A stretch of 64,000 nucleotides of DNA, from contig NZ_CP048279.1 of the NCBI RefSeq assembly GCF_010365305.1, positions 1,550,001 to 1,614,000 of the forward strand. The letters are read 5' to 3'. Below the pieces are notes generated by a model, which saw only the letters and a list, made by a program, of their open reading frames with translations, had not been told where the DNA came from and ran no database searches. This DNA is from Staphylococcus sp. MI 10-1553. GTDB taxonomy: Bacteria > Bacillota > Bacilli > Staphylococcales > Staphylococcaceae. Positions 55,392-63,938 of the stretch are shown one piece after another (position 1 is the stretch's first letter; every line of letters starts with the position of its first letter). A program made the translations under genes and the position numbers.

Positions 55392-55523
55392 ATCTTCGGG
55401 GTAGGGTGTAATTCCCAACCGGCAGTAAAATAAGCCTGCGACCTGCAAATGATGTTGAGCATCTTTGTGGCTGATCTAGTGAGATTCTAGAGCCGACAGT
55501 TAAAGTCTGGATGGGAGAAGATG
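55392..55523 (+). ncRNA. FMN riboswitch (RFN element)
   Basis: All RFN landmarks are present: ATCTTCGGGGTAGGGTG at the 5' end, AATTCCCAACCGGCAGTA, CCTGCGACCTGCA-type segment, GCCGACAGTTAAAGTCTGGA and GGGAGAAGAT closing the P1 stem. FMN binding is expected to reduce expression of the downstream riboflavin transporter gene. Confidence 0.95.
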
Positions 55524-55549
55524 GAGGTTTATTTGTGTTGCTTTTTATT

Positions 55550-55590
55550 CCTCCTATTCGTGAAAGATGAATTTAATAGGAGGTTTTTTT
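55550..55590 (+). terminator. Terminator/RBS-sequestering stem of the FMN riboswitch
   Basis: CCTCCTATT (55550-55558) pairs with AATAGGAGG (55575-55583), followed by seven T and then the ribU ATG. The 3' arm is the Shine-Dalgarno itself, so the same stem could both end transcription and hide the ribosome site. Confidence 0.8.
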
Positions 55591-56136
55591 ATGAAGCAAA
55601 AGCAAACGAAACGAATGATAACGGTAGGGATGTTAAGTGCGATTGCGATTGTACTGACATTTATTAAGTTTCCGTTGCCATTTTTACCGCCATATTTAAC
55701 GATTGATGTGAGTGATGTGCCAGCATTACTGGCGACATTTACACTCGGTCCGGTTGCGGGTCTACTCGTTGAATTGATTAAAAACTTACTGAATTTCTTT
55801 TTCAATTTAAGTGATCCTGTTGGTCCAGTTGCTAACTTTTTAGCAGGCGCGAGTTTATTGCTTGTCAGTTATGGGATTTATCGTAAAAATCAATCAACTA
55901 AGCATCTCATTTTAGGATTAATTACTGGTACCATCGTCATGACCGTTGTGTTAGCTATCATGAACTATTTCGTGCTACTACCACTTTATGGCATGATTAT
56001 GAACCTTTCAGATGTAGCGAATAATCTTAAGTTGATTATCGCAGCAGGGATTATTCCATTTAACATAATCAAAGGCGCATTGATATCTATTATTTTTGTA
56101 TTGCTCTATCAACGCATTGGACATATTTTGAAATAA
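55591..56136 (+). CDS. ribU: Riboflavin transporter RibU/FmnP (ECF S-component)
   Basis: A 181-residue membrane protein with about six helices that binds riboflavin for an ECF-type importer (with EcfAA'T encoded elsewhere). KRMITVGMLSAIAIVLTFIKFPLPFLPPYL is the N-terminal family block seen across residues 6-36; DVPALLATFTLGPVAGLLVE and PVGPVANFLAGASLL follow. ATG 55591 has AGGAGG eight bases upstream; the ATG at 55567 lies in the terminator loop. Control by the FMN riboswitch confirms the role. Confidence 0.93.
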   Translation: MKQKQTKRMITVGMLSAIAIVLTFIKFPLPFLPPYLTIDVSDVPALLATFTLGPVAGLLVELIKNLLNFFFNLSDPVGPVANFLAGASLLLVSYGIYRKNQSTKHLILGLITGTIVMTVVLAIMNYFVLLPLYGMIMNLSDVANNLKLIIAAGIIPFNIIKGALISIIFVLLYQRIGHILK

Positions 56137-56143
56137 ATACCTT

Positions 56144-56182
56144 AAGAGGCTGGGACACATTTGTGGTTTCCAGCCTTTCTTA
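56144..56182 (+). terminator. Terminator after ribU
   Basis: AAGAGGCTGGGA pairs with TCCAGCCTTTCTT-type 3' arm; same hairpin class as at 60994. It lies seven bases after the ribU stop. Confidence 0.75.
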
Positions 56183-56291
56183 TAGTCAATGAAAACAAAA
56201 ATATTGAAACAACAACGTCATTGATGTGAATAGGGTTTGCATATTATTTCTATCAACACAAATCGAGCCTTCAATCAAAGCATAAAAAATA

Positions 56292-56332
56292 GATTGAGTA
56301 GCATGGTCATCGAACCATTTTTCTACTCAACC
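56292..56332 (-). terminator. Candidate terminator for ferredoxin (minus strand)
   Basis: GATTGAGTAG and CTACTCAA-C form the outer stem, with ATGGT/ACCAT nested inside; the minus-strand side is followed by a TATTTTTTAT tract. It lies 70 bases after the ferredoxin stop. Confidence 0.6.
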
Positions 56333-56401
56333 CTCATCTTAGTTTACTTAGACCTTAAGTTGTTTTATATTAATATTAAAGACATACGTCCTCAATATGA
56401 A

Positions 56402-56680
<279 letters not shown>

Positions 56681-56752
56681 TCACATTATAATTTTATTGT
56701 AGTTCTATGTACCCAATTTTTCAATATATACGTTTTTAATCGAGGTCTAAAC

Positions 56753-57700
56753 ATGAAACAATTAATTCTATATCTCTATCATCATGCATCAGCCTACAAA
56801 ACTAAAAAAAGCATCTTTAATATTATCATAGGTAAAAAAACTCATCAAACTTTTTTTGACGCTGTTTCTTTAAATATATTATCACTCTATGGTTGTGCAC
56901 CCAAATTAAAGTACGAACAGTTCGAACAAATTATCAGTCATGAGCCACATCATCATACGACCATTCAAACAAGCAATCGTATGACGTATTCAACTTTAGA
57001 TGCTACTTTTAAAGCATTACAGCTGTTAGTTCAAACGGTTTCTCATATACAACATAATCAACGTACATTTTTGCCAATCACGTCACAAGTCGAAATTCAC
57101 GAAGCTGTACGCTTCATCTATTATGAAATTGAGCAACAGCAACTACAAGATGCATTTGAAGAAGAGGCCACAACATTGTTTAAAATGCTATCCGAGAAAC
57201 ATGACACGTTATATACGCATTACTTATTGACCGGTTATGACGAACCGATGTACACGTTTGCCCAAATAAGCATGATTGAATCCATTGATATGAATGATTT
57301 GTACACTGCATATTACGAACAGTTATTGTCCATTTATCTCTTCATTCAAAATACTGATACGTTTCCAATACTTTCACAGTGTATGATGACAATAGAAATA
57401 TCCGATCGGGTGATGCAAACGTTACAATTGCTGCAAAAAGGGTATTCGATAGTACAAATAGCACAAATTGAGCAGGTACGGGAAACGACGATAGAAGATC
57501 ATATTCTTGATTTGTTTATGAAGCATCTTTTAACAAACTATGATGACTTCTTCACGCATCCGTATAATCAATTTCTTAAATTTTATCAGGTGCAACCCTA
57601 TCAACGGCTAAAACTATACAAAGAACAGTTTGAATCATTATCCTATTTTGAACTCAAACTCGCGATTATCGGTAGCGCAAAAGGAGAATTACATGCTTAA
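56753..57700 (+). CDS. YpbB-like helix-turn-helix protein, partner of RecQ
   Basis: A 315-residue protein whose C-terminal 90 residues contain a helicase-associated helix-turn-helix (LQLLQKGYSIVQIAQIEQVR, then TTIEDHILDLF), the HTH_40 type often fused to RecQ. The remainder is helical without known motif. It overlaps the recQ-like gene by eight bases; in Bacillus ypbB lies likewise before recS. I infer that it works as the separate HTH arm of the short RecQ. No ribosome site stronger than AGGT is seen. Confidence 0.8.
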   Translation: MKQLILYLYHHASAYKTKKSIFNIIIGKKTHQTFFDAVSLNILSLYGCAPKLKYEQFEQIISHEPHHHTTIQTSNRMTYSTLDATFKALQLLVQTVSHIQHNQRTFLPITSQVEIHEAVRFIYYEIEQQQLQDAFEEEATTLFKMLSEKHDTLYTHYLLTGYDEPMYTFAQISMIESIDMNDLYTAYYEQLLSIYLFIQNTDTFPILSQCMMTIEISDRVMQTLQLLQKGYSIVQIAQIEQVRETTIEDHILDLFMKHLLTNYDDFFTHPYNQFLKFYQVQPYQRLKLYKEQFESLSYFELKLAIIGSAKGELHA

Positions 57701-59069
57701 AGAAGCTTTAAAACAATATTTTGGCTTTACAACATTTCGCCCAGGTCAAGAAAGTATTATTTCAAGCGTTCTAGAAGGGCAACATACGCTTGGTATTTTA
57801 CCGACCGGAAGTGGCAAGTCACTATGTTATCAACTTCCAACTTATATGAAACAACAACCGACATTGGTCATTTCGCCGCTCATTTCTTTAATGGATGATC
57901 AAGTGATGCAGATGAAAATGCAGGGGGAACACCGTGTCGTTGCGATTCATTCAGGAATGGAGCAAGCAGCTAAAAAACGGGCACTCCAACAGTTAACACA
58001 AGCTCGATTTATCTTTGTTAGCCCTGAATTTATTTTACAGCCGCACCATTTTAATCTTTTCAAAAATATTCGATTCGGCATGATTGTGCTTGATGAAGTA
58101 CACTGTTTGTCTGAATGGGGATTTGATTTTAGACCACACTATGCCTTGATTGGTAAAGTGACAAGTTATTTTAACGAAGCCACCGTACTTGCATTGACAG
58201 CCACTGCAACACGACATTTGAAGGACGATATTCAACGTGTCATTCAAAAACCAATACATGTTATTGAACACTCAATGGACCGACCGAATGTAGCGTTATC
58301 TGTAAAATTCATGTCATCTTATGAAGAAAAAGTGGATTGGTTAATAGATACGATTGCGACATCTGGCCCTACGATTATTTATGTGTCGTCCAAAAAAGTC
58401 AGTTTATATTTAGCGACATCGATTTATGAAGCAGGGTATTTAACAGGAATATACCACGGTGATTTGTCTTATCAAGAGCGCCATACCGTTCAGCAACAGT
58501 TTTTAAACAACGACATACGTATTATTGTTGCGACGAGTGCTTTTGGCATGGGCGTCAATAAACCAGATATTCGCACCATTATTCATTTTCACGTTTCACC
58601 GACACCTTCAAGTTATTTACAAGAAATTGGACGTGCCGGTAGAGATGGACTTCCAAGCCAAGCCATTGCGTTTTTTCAACCAGATGACCAGTATTTAATG
58701 GAGACGTTGGCATTAGTGAATATTATGTATGCCTCAGATGTGGACCAATATGAAGTCGGTCAAATGATTGATAGTGAAAAACTCGCCATTTTAGATGTAT
58801 TAACGCAAGCTTTTTCACTTCAACAACTTAAACAAATATTTACTCAAAATGAAAACATGAAAAGACAAGGTTATCGTCATATGTATCATTATATTTTAAC
58901 CAAACAATGCAGACGTCAACATTTACTGAATTACTTTGGCATGACAAAAGAAACGACAGATGCATGTTGCGATCAATGCAACACACTCAGTCCAATTTAT
59001 GAAAAAAATAAGAAAAAAGTTAAAAGAAAGTTAACTTACATTGAAAAGTTGGAAAATTTATTTCATTAA
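57693..59069 (+). CDS. recQ: RecQ-family DNA helicase (short, RecS-like)
   Basis: Encodes 458 residues, shorter than E. coli RecQ (about 610), lacking HRDC. Helicase motifs: FRPGQESII, Walker A LPTGSGKSLCYQLP, DEVH box VLDEVHCLSEWGFDFRP, ALTATATRH, and GRAGRDGLPSQ. Zinc-binding cysteines are near the end (KQCRRQHLLNYFG, ACCDQCN). It unwinds DNA 3' to 5' in repair. ATG 57693 has AAAAGGAG upstream, inside ypbB; a longer frame at 57630 is an overlap artefact. Confidence 0.92.
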   Translation: MLKEALKQYFGFTTFRPGQESIISSVLEGQHTLGILPTGSGKSLCYQLPTYMKQQPTLVISPLISLMDDQVMQMKMQGEHRVVAIHSGMEQAAKKRALQQLTQARFIFVSPEFILQPHHFNLFKNIRFGMIVLDEVHCLSEWGFDFRPHYALIGKVTSYFNEATVLALTATATRHLKDDIQRVIQKPIHVIEHSMDRPNVALSVKFMSSYEEKVDWLIDTIATSGPTIIYVSSKKVSLYLATSIYEAGYLTGIYHGDLSYQERHTVQQQFLNNDIRIIVATSAFGMGVNKPDIRTIIHFHVSPTPSSYLQEIGRAGRDGLPSQAIAFFQPDDQYLMETLALVNIMYASDVDQYEVGQMIDSEKLAILDVLTQAFSLQQLKQIFTQNENMKRQGYRHMYHYILTKQCRRQHLLNYFGMTKETTDACCDQCNTLSPIYEKNKKKVKRKLTYIEKLENLFH

Positions 59070-59081
59070 TTTTCACAATGC

Positions 59082-59110
59082 TTTCACTTTTAATTTAAAC
59101 CCGCTATAAT
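59082..59110 (+). promoter_or_regulatory. ebpS promoter
   Basis: TTTCAC and a perfect TATAAT are 17 bases apart, 133 bases before the ebpS start, leaving a long leader of about 125 bases without obvious riboswitch structure. Confidence 0.6.
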
Positions 59111-59242
59111 TTAGGGTAAATGGTATTAGGCGATTTAACGACAACATAGAATTAAATAGATGTGATGAATTGATATTGAGCCTATCAAGGTTTTACTTTC
59201 AAATCGTTATTGTACAATTGATATGGAAAGGATGAATGTTAA

Positions 59243-60472
59243 GTGTCAAAAGATAATTTCAAAGATGAGTTTGAACGCAGTCGTCAAGAGATTAAGTCCC
59301 ATCATCATGACGAAGACGAGACAACTGATGCAATAAATGAAAAAGATGATCAACCTCAAGCAAGTCAGGAACAGCAACAACAGCAATTCCCGCCACGAAA
59401 TGCTTCTAGACGCCACAGAAAAAGAGATTTCGGTATATCAAAAGCTAAACCTACACAAAAAGATACGCAGACTGACCAACAAGAAGCAACATCTGACAAG
59501 GGCCAGGATGACAAAAAACCGGGGCCAATTGGCGGTATTAAAAAGAGTGATGACAATCACCTTAATAACACACAACACAATGCTGATGACAAGCGTGCTC
59601 AAACAGCTAATTCAACTCCAAATGAACCAGCTAAAGATGACATGAAAGGTAAAACTGCCGCAACAACAGGGGCTGCAGCCGTAGGAACTGGTGCAAGTGG
59701 CCAAACAGCCCATAAACAAAATCAACATAATAAAGTGGCAAAAGAAGAAAATAATAATCAACAGTCAGATCAACAAGAACATCATGAGACTAAAAAAACT
59801 TTGGCAACTGGGGCAGGTATAGGCGCTTCAGAAACCCATGCACAACAAACACCAGAACATCATCCAGAAACTGAATCATCAGAGACGACTGTTTCAAATG
59901 GGTCTGGCGGTGGATTTTTCAAAAAGCTTTTACCATTACTTGCAGCGATTATTCTTTTAGGTACAGTTGCGATTTTCGGTGGAATGTATCTATTTAATCA
60001 AGATCACCAAAATGATAATCAACAAGAAGTCGCACAAAAAAATGATGCGAAGAAAAATTCAAATGACAATAAACAAAGTCAATCTAAAAACAAAGACGAC
60101 AAACAAGCTGATTCTGATAAAGCAACAACTTCAAAAGATAGCGATGACAAGAGTGAGGATGACAACAGTCAGTCAGATTCAGATGTCAATAATAGTAACA
60201 TTTCAAATGCTTCAGATTCGAATGGGACATCCGATCCGAATAATAGTCAAAACGACGTGAATAATGGCAATGCCAACAATCTACAAAACGGTTATCAACA
60301 AGGCCAATCTGCTGGCGGACAAACCCATGTCGTGAATGGTAACCAAAACTTATATCGAATCGCAATTCAATATTATGGTAATGGTTCACCTGAAAATGTT
60401 GAAAAAATTAAACGTGCGAACGGATTACAAAACAACAACATTTCGAACGGACAACAACTCATAATTCCATAA
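59243..60472 (+). CDS. ebpS: Elastin-binding protein EbpS homologue
   Basis: A 409-residue surface protein. Residues 1-230 are highly polar (Gln, Asp, Lys, His repeats, with [13 protein letters not shown] at the start), one membrane helix at about 231-253 ([20 protein letters not shown]), then an Asp/Ser/Asn-rich region, and a C-terminal LysM domain ([17 protein letters not shown] to NGQQLIIP, about 360-409). In S. aureus EbpS binds elastin/tropoelastin and the LysM touches peptidoglycan. The low-complexity part diverges freely, so ligand binding here is inferred. GAAAGGATG precedes the GTG start. Confidence 0.88.
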   Translation: MSKDNFKDEFERSRQEIKSHHHDEDETTDAINEKDDQPQASQEQQQQQFPPRNASRRHRKRDFGISKAKPTQKDTQTDQQEATSDKGQDDKKPGPIGGIKKSDDNHLNNTQHNADDKRAQTANSTPNEPAKDDMKGKTAATTGAAAVGTGASGQTAHKQNQHNKVAKEENNNQQSDQQEHHETKKTLATGAGIGASETHAQQTPEHHPETESSETTVSNGSGGGFFKKLLPLLAAIILLGTVAIFGGMYLFNQDHQNDNQQEVAQKNDAKKNSNDNKQSQSKNKDDKQADSDKATTSKDSDDKSEDDNSQSDSDVNNSNISNASDSNGTSDPNNSQNDVNNGNANNLQNGYQQGQSAGGQTHVVNGNQNLYRIAIQYYGNGSPENVEKIKRANGLQNNNISNGQQLIIP

Positions 60473-60495
60473 ATCTGATAAATGCAGGGAGATGA

Positions 60496-60931
60496 TACAA
60501 ATTAATTTTTGATGCTATTGATTCAGTATTTTGTTCAACTTATCCTCTCCCTACGATTTGTGTTTTTTGATTGCCCTTTTTGCTGCGCTTTCCTAGGGGG
60601 TAACTCTTCAACTAACTATTGATTAAACTGTTACATTTGTTGATGCGTTAGTGGATTTTGGTGCAGTACTACGAAATCTCATGTGTAACAAAGATTTCGT
60701 AGTACTGCACCCGCAAGGATGACTAGACTTCTCAAAAGCATGCGTATTGAGAAGTCTTAGTCAGCTACTGCGATAAACAGCAATTACTATTTAAACTAAA
60801 GAAGTCACTGTTAACAGTATGTACTCATTCCCAAAGGAGTCTCAGCCTTCTGGGCAATCTTACATCAAATACAGCGAAACTGAGGACAAGTTTATGAAAT
60901 CAAGAAAATCAATAGCATCAATTTTTGTGGC
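60496..60931 (+). repeat. Dispersed intergenic repeat, copy 5, with perfect palindromes
   Basis: Ends are inverted copies of TTGATGCTATTGATT (60508 and 60907 sides). Inside are TTCCTAGGGGG, ACTGTTACATTTGTTGATGC, a perfect 19-base inverted repeat GTGCAGTACTACGAAATCT (60661-60679 with 60692-60710), and a second hairpin GACTAGACTTCTCAA with TTGAGAAGTCTTAGTC (60721-60762), then AGGAGTCTCAGCCTTCTGGG. It is the best preserved of the five copies. Confidence 0.82.
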
Positions 60932-60993
60932 TAATACATCCTTATTTCCGACTGTTTTATAAACATTAATGAATCATAAATCCAAGAGTAGTA

Positions 60994-61030
60994 GAGGCTG
61001 GGAAAACCTAATGTCCCAGCCTCCTGTTTT
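60994..61030 (+). terminator. Terminator before ypdA
   Basis: GAGGCTGGGA pairs perfectly with TCCCAGCCTC around a ten-base loop, followed by CTGTTTT. It ends transcripts from ebpS and the repeat. Confidence 0.85.
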
Positions 61031-61074
61031 GATTGCCGTTATATTTGCAATTGTTACTGTCACAAACTTTTCCA

Positions 61075-61103
61075 TTTAGAATCACTTTAAAAGTTGATAT
61101 AAT
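61075..61103 (+). promoter_or_regulatory. Candidate ypdA promoter
   Basis: TATAAT (61098-61103) with a weak -35 TTTAGA 17 bases upstream; 125 bases before the ypdA ATG. Confidence 0.45.
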
Positions 61104-61153
61104 GTATAAGGATTATCACAGTTCTTATCATATACGATGCTAGTATGAGAATT

Positions 61154-61218
61154 AGGAGGCAATATGAAACATTAAAGTAGCATAATTGACGTTTGTGAAC
61201 TCATATTTTTAATGTTTC
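61154..61218 (+). promoter_or_regulatory. ypdA leader: strong SD with three-codon mini-ORF and inverted repeat
   Basis: AGGAGG (61154-61159) is followed at perfect spacing by ATG AAA CAT TAA (61164-61175), a mini-ORF encoding MKH. GAAACATTAAA (61166-61176) pairs perfectly with TTTAATGTTTC (61208-61218) in front of the ypdA ATG at 61228, which itself lacks a good ribosome site. It may be a regulatory leader or a small insertion that parted the site from the gene. Confidence 0.5.
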
Positions 61219-61227
61219 AGTATAAAA

Positions 61228-62214
61228 ATGAAAACTGTAGAGAGCATTATTATAGGCGGTGGCCCATGTGGCTTGAGTGCTGCCATTGAACAAAAGAAAA
61301 AAGGTATTGATACACTTGTCATTGAAAAAGGAAATATTGTAGATGCGATTTACCATTATCCGACACATCAAACTTTCTTTTCATCAAGTGATAAATTAAG
61401 TATTGGTGACGTGCCTTTTATTGTAGAAGAATTAAAACCACGTCGAAATCAAGCATTAGTGTACTATCGTGAAGTTGTAAAACATCATCAACTGAAGGTC
61501 AATGCATTTGAAGAAGTGTTAACAGTGAAAAAAATGCATGATCACTTCACCTTAACAACGACTAAAGATGTATATCAATGCCGCTATTTAACTGTTGCGA
61601 CTGGTTATTACGGCCAACACAACACGTTAGAAGTGGAAGGTGCAGAGTTATCCAAAGTGATGCATTATTTTAAAGAACCGCATCCTTATTTTGACCAAGA
61701 TGTTGTCATTATCGGTGGTAAAAACTCTGCTGTCGATGCGGCAATTGAATTAGAAAAAGCAGGGGCACGTGTGACTGTTATTTATCGAGGTGAGACATAT
61801 TCACCAGCGATTAAGCCGTGGATATTACCGAATTTTGAATCACTCATACGCCGAGGCAATGTTCAAATGCATTTCAATAGTCAAGTGACAAAGATTACAG
61901 AAGATCAAGTGATATTTGAAAAAGAAGGGGAAACGATCACAATCGATAATGATTACGTGTTTGCGATGATTGGTTATCACCCAGATTATGACTTTTTGCA
62001 ATCCATTGGCATCGACATTCATACCAATGCATTTGGAACAGCACCGATATACAATTCCGAGACGTATGAAACGAACATTGAAAACTGTTATATCGCCGGA
62101 GTTATTGCGGCTGGCAATGATGCGAACACTATTTTTATTGAAAACGGTAAATATCATGGTGAAGCTATTGCGCGTGATATATTGACTAAAAAGCAATCGC
62201 CATTAGAATCATAA
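61228..62214 (+). CDS. ypdA: YpdA family bacillithiol disulfide reductase
   Basis: Encodes 328 residues of the thioredoxin-reductase-like flavoprotein YpdA, proposed to reduce bacillithiol disulfide with NADPH. FAD motif SIIIGGGPCGLSAAIE at the N-terminus with its conserved Cys, HYPTHQTFFSSSDKLSIGD, NADP motif VIIGGKNSAVDAAIELEKAG near residue 155, and C-terminal YIAGVIAAGNDANTIFIENG. No CxxC is present, as is usual for YpdA. ansA lies downstream on the opposite strand, as in S. aureus. Works with the bacilliredoxin at 35968. Confidence 0.93.
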   Translation: MKTVESIIIGGGPCGLSAAIEQKKKGIDTLVIEKGNIVDAIYHYPTHQTFFSSSDKLSIGDVPFIVEELKPRRNQALVYYREVVKHHQLKVNAFEEVLTVKKMHDHFTLTTTKDVYQCRYLTVATGYYGQHNTLEVEGAELSKVMHYFKEPHPYFDQDVVIIGGKNSAVDAAIELEKAGARVTVIYRGETYSPAIKPWILPNFESLIRRGNVQMHFNSQVTKITEDQVIFEKEGETITIDNDYVFAMIGYHPDYDFLQSIGIDIHTNAFGTAPIYNSETYETNIENCYIAGVIAAGNDANTIFIENGKYHGEAIARDILTKKQSPLES

Positions 62215-62246
62215 TCCGTATTGTTGTCTACTCAAACTCTTATCAT

Positions 62247-62288
62247 AAAGCCTTTCGTCATTTATATAACTGATGAATGGCTTTTAAT
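62247..62288 (+). terminator. Terminator after ypdA
   Basis: AAAGCCtTTCgTCA pairs with TGAtGAAtGGCTTTT around a loop of ten bases, with a T-rich tail. About 33 bases after the stop. Confidence 0.75.
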
Positions 62289-62718
62289 TTTATGTTGCAT
62301 GACGCATTGATTATAGTGTAATTTTTCAATGTCGTGTATATCGAGAGAAGTTCATGCATTTCATACATTTACAATTATCCGAATTTTCTAACTAATAGTC
62401 CCCAAAAACTGCACATACACTTATAAACAATAGAATGATTTTACTTACCAAATGACTATAATTAATTCTAGAATGGAGCGATGACGATGACGCTTTTTAA
62501 CTGTTAAAATCTCATTTCTTAATTAGGCCTTACTACTTACATTTCGCACACAAAAATAATAATGATTAAGGGATGCGTTACACACGATGCAAAAATTGAT
62601 CTCTTGTGTGTACAAAATCCAAATTTATATTAGATATTGATTATGATAAATATAAAACAAGGCTGAACCATCAACTGTGATTTAAATATTAATTTTAAGA
62701 AATGGTAAGTGAAACAAC

Positions 62719-62836
62719 ATGAAAAAGTCATTCAAAATATTGTTATTAGCAGAAATCATGCCAGTAAAAAAACGTTTTTTGGCTAACTGTTATGTTGATT
62801 GTGATTGAAGCAATTATCGGTTTTCATAGCAAGTAA
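62719..62836 (+). pseudogene. Frameshifted remnant of a small hydrophobic protein
   Basis: ATG at 62719 reads MKKSFKILLLAEIMPVKKRF and then leaves frame after a run of six T (62775-62780); the neighbouring frame continues WLTVMLIVIEAIIGFHSK to a TAA at 62834-62836. Joined, they would make a peptide of about 39 residues with two hydrophobic parts. There is no good ribosome site. It may be the rest of a membrane protein gene; family not recognised. Confidence 0.4.
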
Positions 62837-62871
62837 ACAACTGGACACATAATGCTGTGAAAATGCACAAA

Positions 62872-62913
62872 AAAATAGCCGTATTCCATTACACAAACAG
62901 GAGCGGCTATTTT
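62872..62913 (-). terminator. Terminator after ansA (minus strand)
   Basis: AAAATAGCCG pairs with CGGCTATTTT across a 22-base loop; on the minus strand it is followed by seven T. About 57 bases after the ansA stop. Confidence 0.78.
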
Positions 62914-62969
62914 CATATGGCATCTCATTTTTGTATACAATCATATTCTAGAAGTTTCTATGTGTCGTT

Positions 62970-63938
62970 TTAAACATTAAAAAAATCTTGAATTTGATCA
63001 TGTTGAAAATCATTGCTTAATGCGACGAGTAACTTTAATCTCGCTTTTTGACCATTCAAACCATTTGAAAAGATCACGCCTTTATTATATAATTGATGGC
63101 CACCTCCTTCATAGGCATAAACTGCACTCACAATCCCATTAAATGATCTTGATACAAGGACGATTGGAATATTTTTGTCCAAACACGCATCGATACCTGG
63201 CATCGCAGTGAGAGGAAGATTACCTTGTCCGAGCGCTTCAATTACGAGACCATCCACATGACGATCCGCATAAAAATGTAACATTTCGCTTCCCATGCCC
63301 ATATGCGCTTTAATCAGGGCAATTTGAAGTGATGTATTGATATTTGGTAAAAATTGACGTTCATACGGTCTATGATGAAAATAGACACCCGCTTTAGTAA
63401 TCACACCAAGCGGCCCGTGGTTTGGACTTTGAAAAGTATTCGTATTTGAAGTATGTGTTTTCGTGACGTTGCGCGCTGTATGTATCTCATCATTAAATAC
63501 GACCATCACACCTTTACCCGTTGATTCTTCTTCAATCGCTACTCGAATCGCTGAAATAAAATTATACAAACCATCAGAACCAATCTCATTGGAAGAACGC
63601 ATGGCCCCTGTAATAACGACTGGTTTAGACGTCGAAATCGTTAAATCTAGTAAAAAAGCAGTCTCTTCTAATGTATCGGTTCCATGTGTAATCACATAAC
63701 CATCATAACGTGCTAAATGATCCGGATCTTCAATGATTTCTTTTAAAATTTTGACATTATCAATTGTCATATGTGGAGAGGGGACATTAAAAGGCATCTG
63801 TTCATCTATGTTAGCGTATTGTGCAATCACGTCTTGATGATGGGTAATCGGATTGTCATCATTCGTCATCACTTTATTCGTTTCATCTTCTGACATACTA
63901 ATCGTGCCACCTGTATGGATGACTAATAAATTTTTCAT
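62970..63938 (-). CDS. ansA: L-asparaginase
   Basis: A 322-residue asparaginase that deaminates asparagine to aspartate. Both catalytic threonine motifs are visible: VIHTGGTISM near residue 11 and VITHGTDTLEETAFLLD near residue 85, with Lys in TGAMRSSNEIGSDG. It has no signal peptide, so it is the cytoplasmic type I kind. AGGAGGAA precedes the start on the minus strand. It converges on ypdA. Confidence 0.95.
   Translation of the reverse strand: MKNLLVIHTGGTISMSEDETNKVMTNDDNPITHHQDVIAQYANIDEQMPFNVPSPHMTIDNVKILKEIIEDPDHLARYDGYVITHGTDTLEETAFLLDLTISTSKPVVITGAMRSSNEIGSDGLYNFISAIRVAIEEESTGKGVMVVFNDEIHTARNVTKTHTSNTNTFQSPNHGPLGVITKAGVYFHHRPYERQFLPNINTSLQIALIKAHMGMGSEMLHFYADRHVDGLVIEALGQGNLPLTAMPGIDACLDKNIPIVLVSRSFNGIVSAVYAYEGGGHQLYNKGVIFSNGLNGQKARLKLLVALSNDFQHDQIQDFFNV

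Larger units (their letters stand above)
60473..61227. other. 755-base gap between ebpS and ypdA
   Basis: It holds repeat copy 5 (60496-60931), a terminator (60994-61030) and the ypdA promoter and leader (61075-61227). No gene is seen. Confidence 0.6.
62215..62969. other. 755-base gap with decayed small ORFs
   Basis: It holds the ypdA terminator (62247-62288), a tiny ORF (62481-62507), a frameshifted hydrophobic peptide remnant (62719-62836) and the ansA terminator (62872-62913). No intact gene of known family is seen. Confidence 0.6.

Noticed and set aside
61840..62196. 118-codon minus-strand frame opposite ypdA
   Set aside because: Antisense of a well conserved flavoprotein gene, no ribosome site.
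62570..62630. ACACAC/GTGTGT hairpin after the tiny ORF as a terminator
   Set aside because: Short arms, long loop and no T-run; not above background.
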